DNA from: Candidatus Cloacimonadota bacterium
GTDB taxonomy: Bacteria; Cloacimonadota; Cloacimonadia; Cloacimonadales; TCS61
DNA: 21,793 bases
Direction of reading: 5' to 3'
Assembly (NCBI GenBank): GCA_021157645.1
Contig: JAGGWC010000095.1
Span: forward strand, 1-21,793
In this document: positions 8,617 through 16,463 of the stretch, in pieces
Layout of the letters: the number at the start of each line of letters is the position of its first letter
Numbering within the stretch: position 1 is the stretch's first letter
Notes under the pieces: generated by a model
The model's input: only the letters and a program-made list of their open reading frames with translations
The model's database searches: none
Told to the model about the DNA's origin: nothing
Made by a program: the position numbers and the translations under genes

Positions 8617-9408
8617 TTATATTGAAATCATAATATCAGATTTATTTTTTAATTCTTTTATCAAATTATTGAATAGATCTTCTTTTTTCTTTTTGATTAC
8701 GGTTTTTCTGATCTCGTCTTTAACTTCTAAGAAAGTTTTATTCGAATATATTGTTCTGGTATCATAATATCTTAATACATAAATACCTTTATTGGTTTCA
8801 ACACTTTTATAATAATATTTTTGCAGAGAAGTAAGTGCATTCCAAATATTTTCATGTGCATTTTTTTTGGAAAGAAATCCAATGTAACCGCCATTTTTAC
8901 CAGCAGGTTCTTCCGAATATTCCATAGCTGCATCTTTAAATGATGTACTTTTTATTGCATTAAGAATTTTTTTAAGTTTTTCTTTATCCTTTGTAAAAAT
9001 TCTTTGCACTTTATATTCTTCATGATTTATTTGATATTCACTTTTGTGTATTTTATAATAACTGAATAACTCATCTTCCGATACAGTTACATTTGCAAGT
9101 TTAGTTGCAATAAGAGCATTAGACTTAATATTAATCTCAGCAGATTTAATTCTTTCTTTTATTTTAGGAAATTGAGAAATTTCTAATACATCTGCTTCCT
9201 GAGCTAATAAAGTAAGTTGAATCCAATCTTGGATAAATCCTTTTTTCTTTTCAATTGTAAGAATCTCCCATTCATTATCAGAAAAATTAGCTTTAAATTC
9301 ATCCATTGTAAGTTTAATATCATTTACCTGAGCTACAATATCTTCCTCTTTTGTTTGAACGCAGGAAAATAAAAAAAGCACAAATATAAAGATTAATAAT
9401 TTATTCAT
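8617..9408 (-). CDS. Lipoprotein peptidyl-prolyl isomerase (single parvulin domain)
   Basis: The 263-residue product has a lipoprotein signal peptide with lipobox LFSC and lipidated Cys16. An N-terminal SurA/PrsA-like helical region (AQVNDIKLTMDEFKANF onward) leads to one parvulin-type domain at about 128-215, recognised by YKVQRIFTKDKEKLKK, SFKDAAMEYSEEPAGKNGG, YIGFL and GIYVLRYYD. It is likely anchored in an envelope membrane and helps fold secreted or outer-membrane proteins. The C-terminal tail (215-263) is helical and charged. It has a GAGGG SD. Its neighbours are a large secreted lipoprotein upstream (11-bp gap) and the double-parvulin protein downstream (11-bp gap). Confidence 0.88.
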   Translation of the reverse strand: MNKLLIFIFVLFLFSCVQTKEEDIVAQVNDIKLTMDEFKANFSDNEWEILTIEKKKGFIQDWIQLTLLAQEADVLEISQFPKIKERIKSAEINIKSNALIATKLANVTVSEDELFSYYKIHKSEYQINHEEYKVQRIFTKDKEKLKKILNAIKSTSFKDAAMEYSEEPAGKNGGYIGFLSKKNAHENIWNALTSLQKYYYKSVETNKGIYVLRYYDTRTIYSNKTFLEVKDEIRKTVIKKKKEDLFNNLIKELKNKSDIMISI

Positions 9409-9419
9409 GTTCCCTCAGA

Positions 9420-10670
9420 TTATTCTTCCAAATAGGGTGGAGTAAATGTTATTCTAATCTCAGGTTCCAGATCAAATTCAGTGTGAATAAAATTATCATT
9501 TACATTTAACGATTTTATTACTATTCCATTGTTTTCATACTCACCAGAAATGTAATATTGAATAACTTTTGTAATATCAATTACGAATTGTTCACTATTT
9601 AAAGTATCGGTGGAGCTGCTGATGTATAGATCATCAATATCATCATTAGTCAATAATGGAATTTCTGGATCAATTAAATTCAAAGATTCAGATGTAACAA
9701 AGTATGGACTCAGATATATAGAACCACCAATAGGATATGTATTAGCACCATTATTATTTAAAATTAATTCTGCTTTATTTATTGTTATTCTTTGCATAAA
9801 CAATGCTGTGTCTGCATTTTCAATTATATAATCAGCAGGAAGGACATCAGTAAATATAGATTCCATAATATCAAATTTTGTATAAATGTTTATGGGCTGA
9901 ATATTGGATATTTTCAATTCATTTTCCCATTTTATATAATTATTATTTGTTTCATAGATCATGCAATCATAACATGTTTGAATAGTTTTTGTAATTAATG
10001 TATCTTCCTCTGTTTCTCTGTATTCAAAAGTTAATATTGGATTTTTATCATTTGAATATTCAGAAGCATAAATTTCCATAAAACTGTCATCAGCATCAGA
10101 ATAGATAACCAAACCTGAATTGACATCCTCATTTATCCATTCTTCTAAAATAGATGAATTTGAAAAAATAATATTTATTGAATCTTCTTCACACTCTATT
10201 TCATATACTCCAGGCCAATAATCAGTAAAATCAGTTTCACTAAAATGTTCTCCGTTATTCCAATCTGTTGAATCTGATGAAGTCCACCATGTTGCATTTT
10301 CATACCATTCAATATCATTTATATTAGCAAGTTTTAAACCTACAATATCAAAATTATGTCGATCTTTAATTTGTAAACTTATACTAACGTTTGATATTTC
10401 ATAGAATGAATCTGGTAAAGATGTAAAACGCAATAAACTGTAAGATGTCTCTTCGTTATATTTTCCCAAGACCATAGTATTTGAATTACTATATGCACAG
10501 CTATCTTCATAACTATAAATTTGAGTGAAACTATTATGATCTATTGTTATATTTAATGGAGTAAGATCACCAGATCCTCCTGTTCCAACAATATTATCTT
10601 TTTGCGTACAACTTATCACAACCAATGAAATGATCATGATGATTCCAACGATTCTTATTCCTATATTCAT
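9420..10670 (-). CDS. Large secreted lipoprotein, beta-rich, possibly DNRLRE-like
   Basis: This 416-residue protein begins with a lipoprotein signal (lipobox VISC, Cys21) followed by a Gly/Ser linker. The rest is acidic and rich in Ser, Thr, Asn, Asp and aromatic residues, with alternating patterns typical of extracellular beta-sandwich modules. The first half contains SYSLLRFTSLPDSFYEISNV, EIEWYENATWW-like text and a NSGLVIYSDADDS stretch near a PILTFEY end. That order resembles DNRLRE / carbohydrate-binding-like modules (LRF..., A.L.L, W..., PxLxF). A second, similar module appears to begin near 250 and ends in EIRITFTPP. No catalytic motif was found. It has a GGAG SD and is the first gene of an envelope group with two foldases. 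A TATAAT-like -10 on the minus strand (10727-10732) is a weak promoter candidate. Function is unknown. Confidence 0.8.
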   Translation of the reverse strand: MNIGIRIVGIIMIISLVVISCTQKDNIVGTGGSGDLTPLNITIDHNSFTQIYSYEDSCAYSNSNTMVLGKYNEETSYSLLRFTSLPDSFYEISNVSISLQIKDRHNFDIVGLKLANINDIEWYENATWWTSSDSTDWNNGEHFSETDFTDYWPGVYEIECEEDSINIIFSNSSILEEWINEDVNSGLVIYSDADDSFMEIYASEYSNDKNPILTFEYRETEEDTLITKTIQTCYDCMIYETNNNYIKWENELKISNIQPINIYTKFDIMESIFTDVLPADYIIENADTALFMQRITINKAELILNNNGANTYPIGGSIYLSPYFVTSESLNLIDPEIPLLTNDDIDDLYISSSTDTLNSEQFVIDITKVIQYYISGEYENNGIVIKSLNVNDNFIHTEFDLEPEIRITFTPPYLEE

Positions 10671-10912
10671 CTATACTCCTTTTTTATTATAAAATATTAG
10701 TAGTCCTAGTAGGTGCTGTGTATATGATTATAACTATCTTTTAGACTACTTAACTTTTTATCTTTCAATAACATATATTTTTTACTTCTGTGTGGATAAC
10801 TTGTGTTTGTTATGTTTGTAGAATTTGAGTTATCCACAATTTTAATTTCTAATTTTCTAAAGATCAATTTATAAACATCCATCAACATAATATAATGTGG
10901 ATATGTGGGTAA
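10671..10912. other. DnaA-box cluster downstream of dnaA (candidate second half of oriC)
   Basis: This gene-free stretch holds four DnaA-box matches: TGTGGATAA at 10791-10799 (reverse orientation, perfect), TTATCCACA at 10830-10838 (perfect), TGTGGATAT at 10896-10904 (8/9) and TGTGGGTAA at 10904-10912 (8/9), the last ending right at the dnaA stop. A 60-codon open frame crosses the region but has no SD or plausible protein sequence, so I do not call it. With the upstream cluster this gives the bipartite layout known from several bacteria. Confidence 0.75.
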
Positions 10913-12250
10913 CTATCCTTTTATCTCCTTTATCAGCTTCTCTATCTGGATTCGGAGTTCACGATCTTCCTTAAATTGCTTTTCAATTGTTTTCTTTGCA
11001 TGAAGCACTGTTGTGTGATCTTTCCTTTTATAATATTCTGCAATTTCTTTTAATGATAATTGTGTTATTAGTAAATTAGAAAGATACATTGCTATTTGTC
11101 TTGGAAAAACAATATTCTTCTTTCTTGTTTTATCGAATATCTGAGCAGGACTGATATTATAAGCATCACAAACCTTTTGCATGATCGTTTCCATGTTTAC
11201 TTCCTTAATTTTGTCAGAGATCATATCGATAAGAATTTCACTGATATCATCAACCGTAATATCTTCGGTGTTTAAATTATTGTAAGAAGCAAATGCAAGA
11301 ATTCGGATTAGAGAACCTTCTAATGCACGCACGTTACTATAAATATGTTCAGCAATAAACTCGATCACTTCATCTTTCAGTAATATTTCTTCAAATTCAG
11401 CTTTTTTCTTGAGGATGGCAACACGGGTTTCAAAATCTGGGCTTTTCAAATCTGCCAGAAGTCCCCATTCAAATCTTGTAACAAGTCTTTTTTCCAGATC
11501 AGGAATATCTTTGGGCGGTCTGTCACTGGTGAGTACAATCTGCTTTTTCTTTTCATAAAGTGCATTGAAGGTATGAAAGAACTCTTCCTGAGTTCCCTCT
11601 TTTTTAGAAAGGAAATGAATATCATCGATTAATAGTACATCAAAATTGCGGAATTTATTTCGGAAAGCAGGCATGGAATTATTTCTAATATTATCAATCA
11701 TCTCATTAGTGAATTCTTCTGTAGTTATATAAAAAACTTTTTTATCTTCCAACTCATCCATCACGAAATTTCCAACAGCCTGCATAAGATGTGTTTTTCC
11801 CATGCCCGACTCGCCGTAAATAAAAAGTGGATTGTAAGTTGTACCTGGTGATTCGGCAACTGCTAAAGAAGCTGAATGGGCAAAACTATTATTTGTTCCA
11901 ATTACGAATTCATTGAAATTATAATTTTTATTTAATTTTGTTTGGTAAGTGACAATATCTTTTGACTGCGGCTTAATAGTAAATTTTTTTTCCAGTCTTG
12001 CGGGATTTATTCCGGTAAAACGAATACGATATTTATTCTTGAACAAATTAAAACAAATTTCAGAAACTAATTCACTGTAATTTGAATTTAAATAGTCAGC
12101 AATAAATTGAGTTGGAACTTTTACAGAAAGTTTATTGTCGTTCAGCTCCATAACCTCAGTTTCGTTAAACCAAGTATTAAAACCCTGTTCGCTTATATTT
12201 TCGCGAAGAGTATCGAGGACCCCAGACCAAAGTTCTTCATAATTACTCAT
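10913..12250 (-). CDS. dnaA: Chromosomal replication initiator DnaA
   Basis: DnaA is the AAA+ initiator that binds DnaA boxes and opens the origin. The 445-residue product has domain I at about 1-85 (WSGVLDTLRENIS, FNTWF), the Walker A motif GESGMGKT at 146-153 and Walker B VLLIDDIHFLSKK around 205-217. Sensor and arginine-finger-region motifs include ALEGSLIRI, and the C-terminal helix-turn-helix carries the signature YKRKDHTTVLHA near the end. The start is an ATG with a modest AAGGGTG site. DnaA boxes lie both upstream (12305-12634) and downstream (10791-10912) of the gene, so DnaA may repress its own transcription. dnaN is not adjacent, unlike in many genomes. Confidence 0.98.
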   Translation of the reverse strand: MSNYEELWSGVLDTLRENISEQGFNTWFNETEVMELNDNKLSVKVPTQFIADYLNSNYSELVSEICFNLFKNKYRIRFTGINPARLEKKFTIKPQSKDIVTYQTKLNKNYNFNEFVIGTNNSFAHSASLAVAESPGTTYNPLFIYGESGMGKTHLMQAVGNFVMDELEDKKVFYITTEEFTNEMIDNIRNNSMPAFRNKFRNFDVLLIDDIHFLSKKEGTQEEFFHTFNALYEKKKQIVLTSDRPPKDIPDLEKRLVTRFEWGLLADLKSPDFETRVAILKKKAEFEEILLKDEVIEFIAEHIYSNVRALEGSLIRILAFASYNNLNTEDITVDDISEILIDMISDKIKEVNMETIMQKVCDAYNISPAQIFDKTRKKNIVFPRQIAMYLSNLLITQLSLKEIAEYYKRKDHTTVLHAKKTIEKQFKEDRELRIQIEKLIKEIKG

Positions 12251-12719
12251 AAAACACCCTTAAACCCCTTCTATAATTGCAGATCAAAGAAACTCACGTT
12301 TATTTTATCCACAACTTATGCACATAGTTTTTCACCGAAGCTAACACATTATTATTCAGGTGATTAAATATGATAAAATAAATAAAATAAAAACTTATCC
12401 ACAAACCCAAATTTTACGTAAACTATCTATATCATTAATTTAACAACGAAAATGAAAACGAAAGTATATTTGTCAAGCTCAGAAAAAGTTAATCAATTGT
12501 GAATAAAATATTATTTTAAATACTTAATTTTATGCAATTTAAGTAGATATGGAATATTATCCTTACTTGGGTTATCCACAAAATATTAGTTCAACTCTAT
12601 GTTTTACAAATAATTAACATTTTCTTGTGGATAACTCGAAGTTTTTGAAATTATTTGACAAAGAAAACTACCTTCAAGCTATTGGAAATGCTTAATGATC
12701 TGAATAGATAGAGGATTAA
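12251..12719. other. Candidate replication origin (oriC), upstream DnaA-box cluster and AT-rich region
   Basis: No gene is present in these 469 bp between the divergent dnaA and tyrS. DnaA boxes are at 12305-12313 (TTATCCACA), 12316-12324 (TTATGCACA), 12395-12403 (TTATCCACA), 12498-12506 (TGTGAATAA, reverse), 12572-12580 (TTATCCACA) and 12626-12634 (TGTGGATAA, reverse). The stretch 12405-12570 is extremely AT-rich and is the best candidate for the unwinding element; it includes an ACTTAA...TTAAGT inverted pair (12522-12544) and a 12-nt-period AACGAAA doublet (12445-12463). Genes read away from this point on both sides, as expected at an origin. A TTGACA at 12655-12660 may be the tyrS -35 element. 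Confidence 0.85.
12655..12683 (+). promoter_or_regulatory. Candidate tyrS promoter
   Basis: A perfect TTGACA (12655-12660) is followed after 17 bp by GCTATT (12678-12683), a mediocre -10. The position, 37 bp before the tyrS ATG, is suitable. It sits next to a DnaA box (12626-12634), so initiator binding could affect tyrS transcription; that is inference. Confidence 0.45.
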
Positions 12720-13919
12720 ATGAAATTTGAAAAAGAAATGAAGTTAATAAAAAAAGGTGTTGAGGAAATTATTTCTGAGAAAGAATTAATTGCCAAATTA
12801 GAAAAATCTAAAGAATCAGGTAACCCGCTTCGTATAAAATATGGAATTGACCCAACGGGTTATGATGTCCATATTGGTCATCTTGTACCAATTAGAAAAA
12901 TGCGTGAATTCCAGGATATGGGACATACCGGAGTTATTATTATTGGAGATTTTACAGCACAGATAGGTGATCCAACTGGAAAAGATGAATCACGTCCTCC
13001 ACTCACAAAGGAAAAGATACTCAAGAATGCAGAAAAATATATGGACCAACTTTACACAGTTTTAGATAGAGATAAAACAGAAGTTCGTATGCAAACCGAA
13101 TGGTTTGGCGATATGAAAATGGCGGATGTACTTAAGTTAATGGGAAAATTTACTCTTGCACAATTTATGGCGCACGATACTTTCCGAAAACGTTATGAAA
13201 ATGGTCAAACTTTGGGTTTACATGAGATTATGTATCCGATATTGCAAGGTTACGATTCTGTAGCAATTGAAGCCGATGTGGAACTGGGTGCTACCGAGCA
13301 GAAATTTAATATTCTGGCTGGGCGAGATATGCAGAGATATTTTGGTCATCCTCAGCAAATTGCAATTCTCTCTCCAATTTTAATGGGTACTGACGGCAAA
13401 GAAAAGATGAGTAAATCGCTTAATAATTATATTGCAGTATTCGATTCTCCTAAAGAGAAATACGGGAAGACAATGTCGATTCCCGATGAATTGATCATTA
13501 ATTATTTTAACTATGCTACAAAAGTTTCTCCAGAAGAGATAGAAAAAATTGAGGAGCAGCTTAAAAATGATGAGATAAATCCTAAAATTATCAAACAGCG
13601 TTTAGCGCGTGAAATAGTAGCTTTATATCATGGAGAAGAAACTGCTAAACTGGCAGAAGAAGAATTCAATCTTATCTTTAAGAAAAAGGATATTCCAGAT
13701 GATATTCCGGAATTTAAAATGTCAGGCTCAATGAAAATAATTGATATTCTTGCCCAAAGCAAAACTTGTGCATCCGGTGGAGAAGCTAGAAGAATGATAA
13801 AACAAAATGCTGTGACCATTGATGGGAAAAAGATAACAGATATATTTCATGAAATAACAGATGAATGCGTGATAAAGGTTGGAAAACGCAGATTTGTAAA
13901 GGTAACGCAATCATCCTGA
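12720..13919 (+). CDS. tyrS: Tyrosyl-tRNA synthetase
   Basis: TyrS attaches tyrosine to tRNA(Tyr). The 399-residue product is a class I synthetase with the HIGH motif HIGH at residues 51-54 (within GIDPTGYDVHIGHLVP) and the KMSKS motif at 229-233. A C-terminal S4 RNA-binding domain spans about 333-397 (IDILAQSKTCASGGEARRMI, AVTIDGKKI). The GDFTAQIGDPTGKDESRPPL stretch and overall length fit the TyrZ-like bacterial subgroup rather than the longer E. coli form. An AGAGG SD precedes the ATG. It is the first gene on the right replichore, divergent from dnaA across the origin. Confidence 0.97.
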   Translation: MKFEKEMKLIKKGVEEIISEKELIAKLEKSKESGNPLRIKYGIDPTGYDVHIGHLVPIRKMREFQDMGHTGVIIIGDFTAQIGDPTGKDESRPPLTKEKILKNAEKYMDQLYTVLDRDKTEVRMQTEWFGDMKMADVLKLMGKFTLAQFMAHDTFRKRYENGQTLGLHEIMYPILQGYDSVAIEADVELGATEQKFNILAGRDMQRYFGHPQQIAILSPILMGTDGKEKMSKSLNNYIAVFDSPKEKYGKTMSIPDELIINYFNYATKVSPEEIEKIEEQLKNDEINPKIIKQRLAREIVALYHGEETAKLAEEEFNLIFKKKDIPDDIPEFKMSGSMKIIDILAQSKTCASGGEARRMIKQNAVTIDGKKITDIFHEITDECVIKVGKRRFVKVTQSS

Positions 13920-13928
13920 TTGTGAAAA

Positions 13929-14000
13929 ATCCCCTCTTGTCTGCCAAGCTGTAGCTTGAGCGAAGGCTGGAGAGGGGTGCGGCTTTAGCCGTGGGGTGTG
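13929..14000 (-). repeat. Dispersed intergenic repeat (copy 2) with nested hairpins
   Basis: Just after the tyrS stop, CCCCTCT (13931-13937) pairs with AGAGGGG (13971-13977). Inside lies a perfect 6-bp hairpin CAAGCT-GT-AGCTTG (13945-13958), and just outside a 5-bp hairpin CGGCT-TT-AGCCG (13980-13991). Its GC content is higher than its surroundings. The reverse complement (ACCCCACGGCTAAAGCCGCA then CCCCTCTCC) matches 7298-7327. It is a non-coding element, and might act in transcription termination or RNA folding, which is unproven. Confidence 0.65.
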
Positions 14001-14082
14001 TATCTTTGTAATGATTTAATTATATTGCCATTGCGGAGATTTTCAACCATCCGCAAGGTATAAATAATTAAGAGGGAAATAA

Positions 14083-14733
14083 ATGGATACAATATATAGA
14101 TTATTAATACAAATTCCTATTTTATTAATCACGCTGACAATACATGAATTCAGCCACGGTTATGTAGCATATTTGCTGGGTGATGACACCGCAAAACGTG
14201 CAGGTAGACTTACCTTAAATCCGATATCTCATATTGATCCTGTTGGACTTTTGATGTTGTTCATCGTTCGTATAGGCTGGGCAAAACCGGTTCCGGTAAA
14301 TCCTTATAATTTTAAGAATCAAAAAAGAGATATGGCAATTACAGCTGCAGCCGGACCTGTTTCCAATTTTGTAATGGCTATTATTCTTTCTGTTGTCTTC
14401 AATTTACTGAAAGCAGTAAATCCCAATATCTTTTATTCAGGTTCAATGCTCACACAATTTTTCACAGGGATGCTTGTTTATGCAATATTGATAAATCTGG
14501 CTTTGGGAATTTTCAATCTTATTCCGATTCCGCCAATGGATGGATCTAAAATTCTGGGTGGATTTTTATCTGATGAAGCATATTACAAATACACTGCACA
14601 AGAGAGAAAAGGTGCTCAAATATTAATGATAATATTTGCAGTATCATTCATCTTCAAGCTTAATTTAATTGGGGCAATAATTATGCCGCCCTTGAATTTT
14701 TTCTTAAAGCTTTTAACCGGAATTACGCTATAA
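14083..14733 (+). CDS. M50 family membrane metalloprotease (site-2-protease type, short form)
   Basis: This is an intramembrane zinc protease of the compact site-2 protease family. The 216-residue protein is mostly hydrophobic helices. It carries the zinc-binding HEFSH at 21-25, in a family context (HGYVAYLLGDDTAKRAGRLT followed by LNPISHIDPVG), and the third-ligand motif NLIPIPPMDGSKIL with Asp153. No PDZ domain is present, as is usual for this short subgroup (YwhC/FtsH-region-like proteins). Substrate is unknown. It has a GAGGG-type SD. It sits between tyrS and glnA with repeat-bearing spacers on both sides, so it is probably its own transcription unit. Confidence 0.92.
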   Translation: MDTIYRLLIQIPILLITLTIHEFSHGYVAYLLGDDTAKRAGRLTLNPISHIDPVGLLMLFIVRIGWAKPVPVNPYNFKNQKRDMAITAAAGPVSNFVMAIILSVVFNLLKAVNPNIFYSGSMLTQFFTGMLVYAILINLALGIFNLIPIPPMDGSKILGGFLSDEAYYKYTAQERKGAQILMIIFAVSFIFKLNLIGAIIMPPLNFFLKLLTGITL

Positions 14734-14856
14734 TGTTTTTGCGAGATTACCTTCCGAATCTTAATTGAAAGAATCCCCTTTTGGTAAGCTTCGGAAAGTA
14801 AAAGAAACTTCTCACAATGACAAAAAGTTAAATATATTAAAAATTGGAGATAAATT
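14734..14856. repeat. Spacer with possible decayed repeat fragment
   Basis: The spacer before glnA contains AATCCCCTTTTGG, TAAGCTTCGG and AACTTCTCACAATGAC (14772-14820). The first part resembles AATCCCCTCTTG at 13928-13939, and the last resembles the common intergenic boilerplate of TCATTGxGAG type. I judge it a decayed member of the repeat family, weakly. A TATATT at about 14833 may be a -10 for glnA. Confidence 0.3.
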
Positions 14857-16281
14857 ATGAATTTACAGGAAGTAAAAAAAATTATTGAAGAAAATCAGAT
14901 CAGAACACTAGATCTGAAATACTCTGACCTTGTGGGAAACTGGTATCACATTTCATGTCCGGCAAGAAAACTGGAATACGTAATTAAGGATGGAATACCA
15001 TTTGACGGTTCAAGTATTCCGGGAATGAAATCTGTAGAATCTGGAGACATGATACTTCTTCCTGATATTGAAACTGCGATCATCGATCCGTTTACCCACC
15101 ACCCAACATTGCGTATGCTCTCTTATATTTGTGATGCAGATACACGAATTGGTGTGAAGAAAGACCCACGAAGTTTGGCAAAAAGAGCACAGAAATATTT
15201 GGAAAGTACAGGAGTTGCAGACGAATCTTATTGGATTCCTGAATTTGAATTTTATCTTTTTAATGAAGCTATAATTGATAATAGTAAATTTTCTGCTGGT
15301 TACAAATTTACTTCAGCAGAGAACAAGAATGATCTTCCTGGTGGTTACAAAGACGTAGATGGAACAGCTGTTGCCAACAGAAAAGGTTATCACATTGATG
15401 TTCCATTTGATAAATATGCAGATGTACGCGAAGAGATGGTTCAGCTTATCGAAGATATTGGCTGTCCCATAAGATACCATCATCATGAAGTAGGTTTATC
15501 TTCTCAGCAGGAAATAGAAACAGAGCTTGTAGAATTCAGCTTGATCACAGATAAAATGATGTATATAAAAGATATCATTCATAACTGTGCTTTAGAAAAT
15601 GAACTTACTGCAACCTTTATGCCGAAACCGATTTATGAAGAAGCAGGAAATGGAATGCACTTCCATATCCAACTAAGAAATAAAGGTGAAAACATCTTCT
15701 TTAAAAAAGGAAATTTTGCAGATCTGAGCGATGAAGCTCTTTATTTCATTGGTGGAATATTGAAACACGGGCGCTCTCTTACTGCTTTTACGAATCCAAG
15801 CACAAATTCTTTCAAGCGCCTACTACCTGGCTTTGAGGCACCAGTAAAACTTTTTTTCGGACTTGCCAACCGCAGCGCTGCGATAAGAATTCCAAAATAT
15901 GCAACAAGCAAAGAAATGAAACGAATTGAATTCCGAACAGGCGACGGAACTTGTAATTACTATTTGGCAATGAGTGCTTTATTAATGGCAGGATTAGACG
16001 GGATAAAGAATAAAATTATGCCAACACCTGAAAATGGTTACGGTCCTTTTAATGATAATGTATTTAAGTGGAGTGAAGAACGACAGGCTGAACTGCAATC
16101 AATTCCAACCAATTTGGAAGAGGCACTGGAAGCATTGAAAGAAGATCATGATTATCTGTTAGCTGGAGATGTGTTCAATAAAGAACTTATCGATACTTGG
16201 ATAATTGAGAAGATGAAAGAAGTGGTTGCTGTGAATAACCGACCACATCCATTTGAGATGAATCTTTATTATAGTTTGTAA
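14857..16281 (+). CDS. glnA: Glutamine synthetase type I with atypical motifs
   Basis: GlnA makes glutamine from glutamate, ammonia and ATP. The 474-residue protein aligns end to end with GSI: PFDGSSIPG (48-56), PEFEFYLF (128-135), RYHHHEV (206-212), TATFMPKP (251-258), PGFEAPV (324-330), NRSAAIRIP (338-346), MAGLDGIKNKI (377-387) and a YYSL end. Length and HHHEV match the GSI-beta form. Three departures stand out. The RFPDPxANPYL motif is RTGDGTCNYYL (360-370). The NGSGMH loop reads AGNGMH. The adenylylation-site Tyr of E. coli (NLY) aligns with Phe403 (NVF). Control by adenylylation is therefore unlikely. The SD is TGGAG; a strong terminator follows. GSI-type fold is certain; activity as a classical synthetase is probable but not proven. 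Confidence 0.93.
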   Translation: MNLQEVKKIIEENQIRTLDLKYSDLVGNWYHISCPARKLEYVIKDGIPFDGSSIPGMKSVESGDMILLPDIETAIIDPFTHHPTLRMLSYICDADTRIGVKKDPRSLAKRAQKYLESTGVADESYWIPEFEFYLFNEAIIDNSKFSAGYKFTSAENKNDLPGGYKDVDGTAVANRKGYHIDVPFDKYADVREEMVQLIEDIGCPIRYHHHEVGLSSQQEIETELVEFSLITDKMMYIKDIIHNCALENELTATFMPKPIYEEAGNGMHFHIQLRNKGENIFFKKGNFADLSDEALYFIGGILKHGRSLTAFTNPSTNSFKRLLPGFEAPVKLFFGLANRSAAIRIPKYATSKEMKRIEFRTGDGTCNYYLAMSALLMAGLDGIKNKIMPTPENGYGPFNDNVFKWSEERQAELQSIPTNLEEALEALKEDHDYLLAGDVFNKELIDTWIIEKMKEVVAVNNRPHPFEMNLYYSL

Positions 16282-16305
16282 AAGATTAACCACTGAGAAT
16301 TAGGT

Positions 16306-16338
16306 AAAAAGGTTCGGCATCTGCCGAACCTTTTTTTT
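16306..16338 (+). terminator. Intrinsic terminator of glnA
   Basis: GGTTCGGCA (16311-16319) pairs with TGCCGAACC (16322-16330) across a 2-nt loop, preceded by AAAAA and followed by eight T. This is a 9-bp GC-rich stem plus U-tract. The flanking A and T runs could extend pairing, so it could also work in the reverse direction. Confidence 0.93.
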
Positions 16339-16382
16339 ATTCATTTCAATAACTCAACTATTAAACCACTTAGCCCAGAAAC

Positions 16383-16443
16383 ATTTTCTAATTGACTCTT
16401 TAGTTTCATTTAGATAATTTCGATTTTGAAATGTTGGTTGGAT
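16383..16443 (+). repeat. Direct repeat, left copy (flanks VanZ-like gene)
   Basis: The first 16 bp (ATTTTCTAATTGACTC) are identical to the copy at 16890-16950, followed by a shared TTTCATTTA and TTTTG at matching spacing. Overall identity is roughly 70-75% over 61 bp by eye. This copy carries the gene's probable promoter. Confidence 0.6.
16392..16420 (+). promoter_or_regulatory. Sigma-70-type promoter of the VanZ-like gene
   Basis: TTGACT (16392-16397), a 17-bp spacer and TAATTT (16415-16420) form a good -35/-10 pair 44 bp before the ATG of the VanZ-like gene. It lies inside the left copy of a direct repeat; the right copy at 16890 keeps TTGACT but has CAAATT at the -10 position. Confidence 0.6.
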
Positions 16444-16463
16444 ACTGAATCAGGAGTGAGGTA

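Noticed and set aside
10706..10888. A 60-codon minus-strand open frame downstream of dnaA
   Set aside because: It has no SD and low-complexity protein text, and it runs straight through three DnaA boxes. The boxes explain the sequence better.
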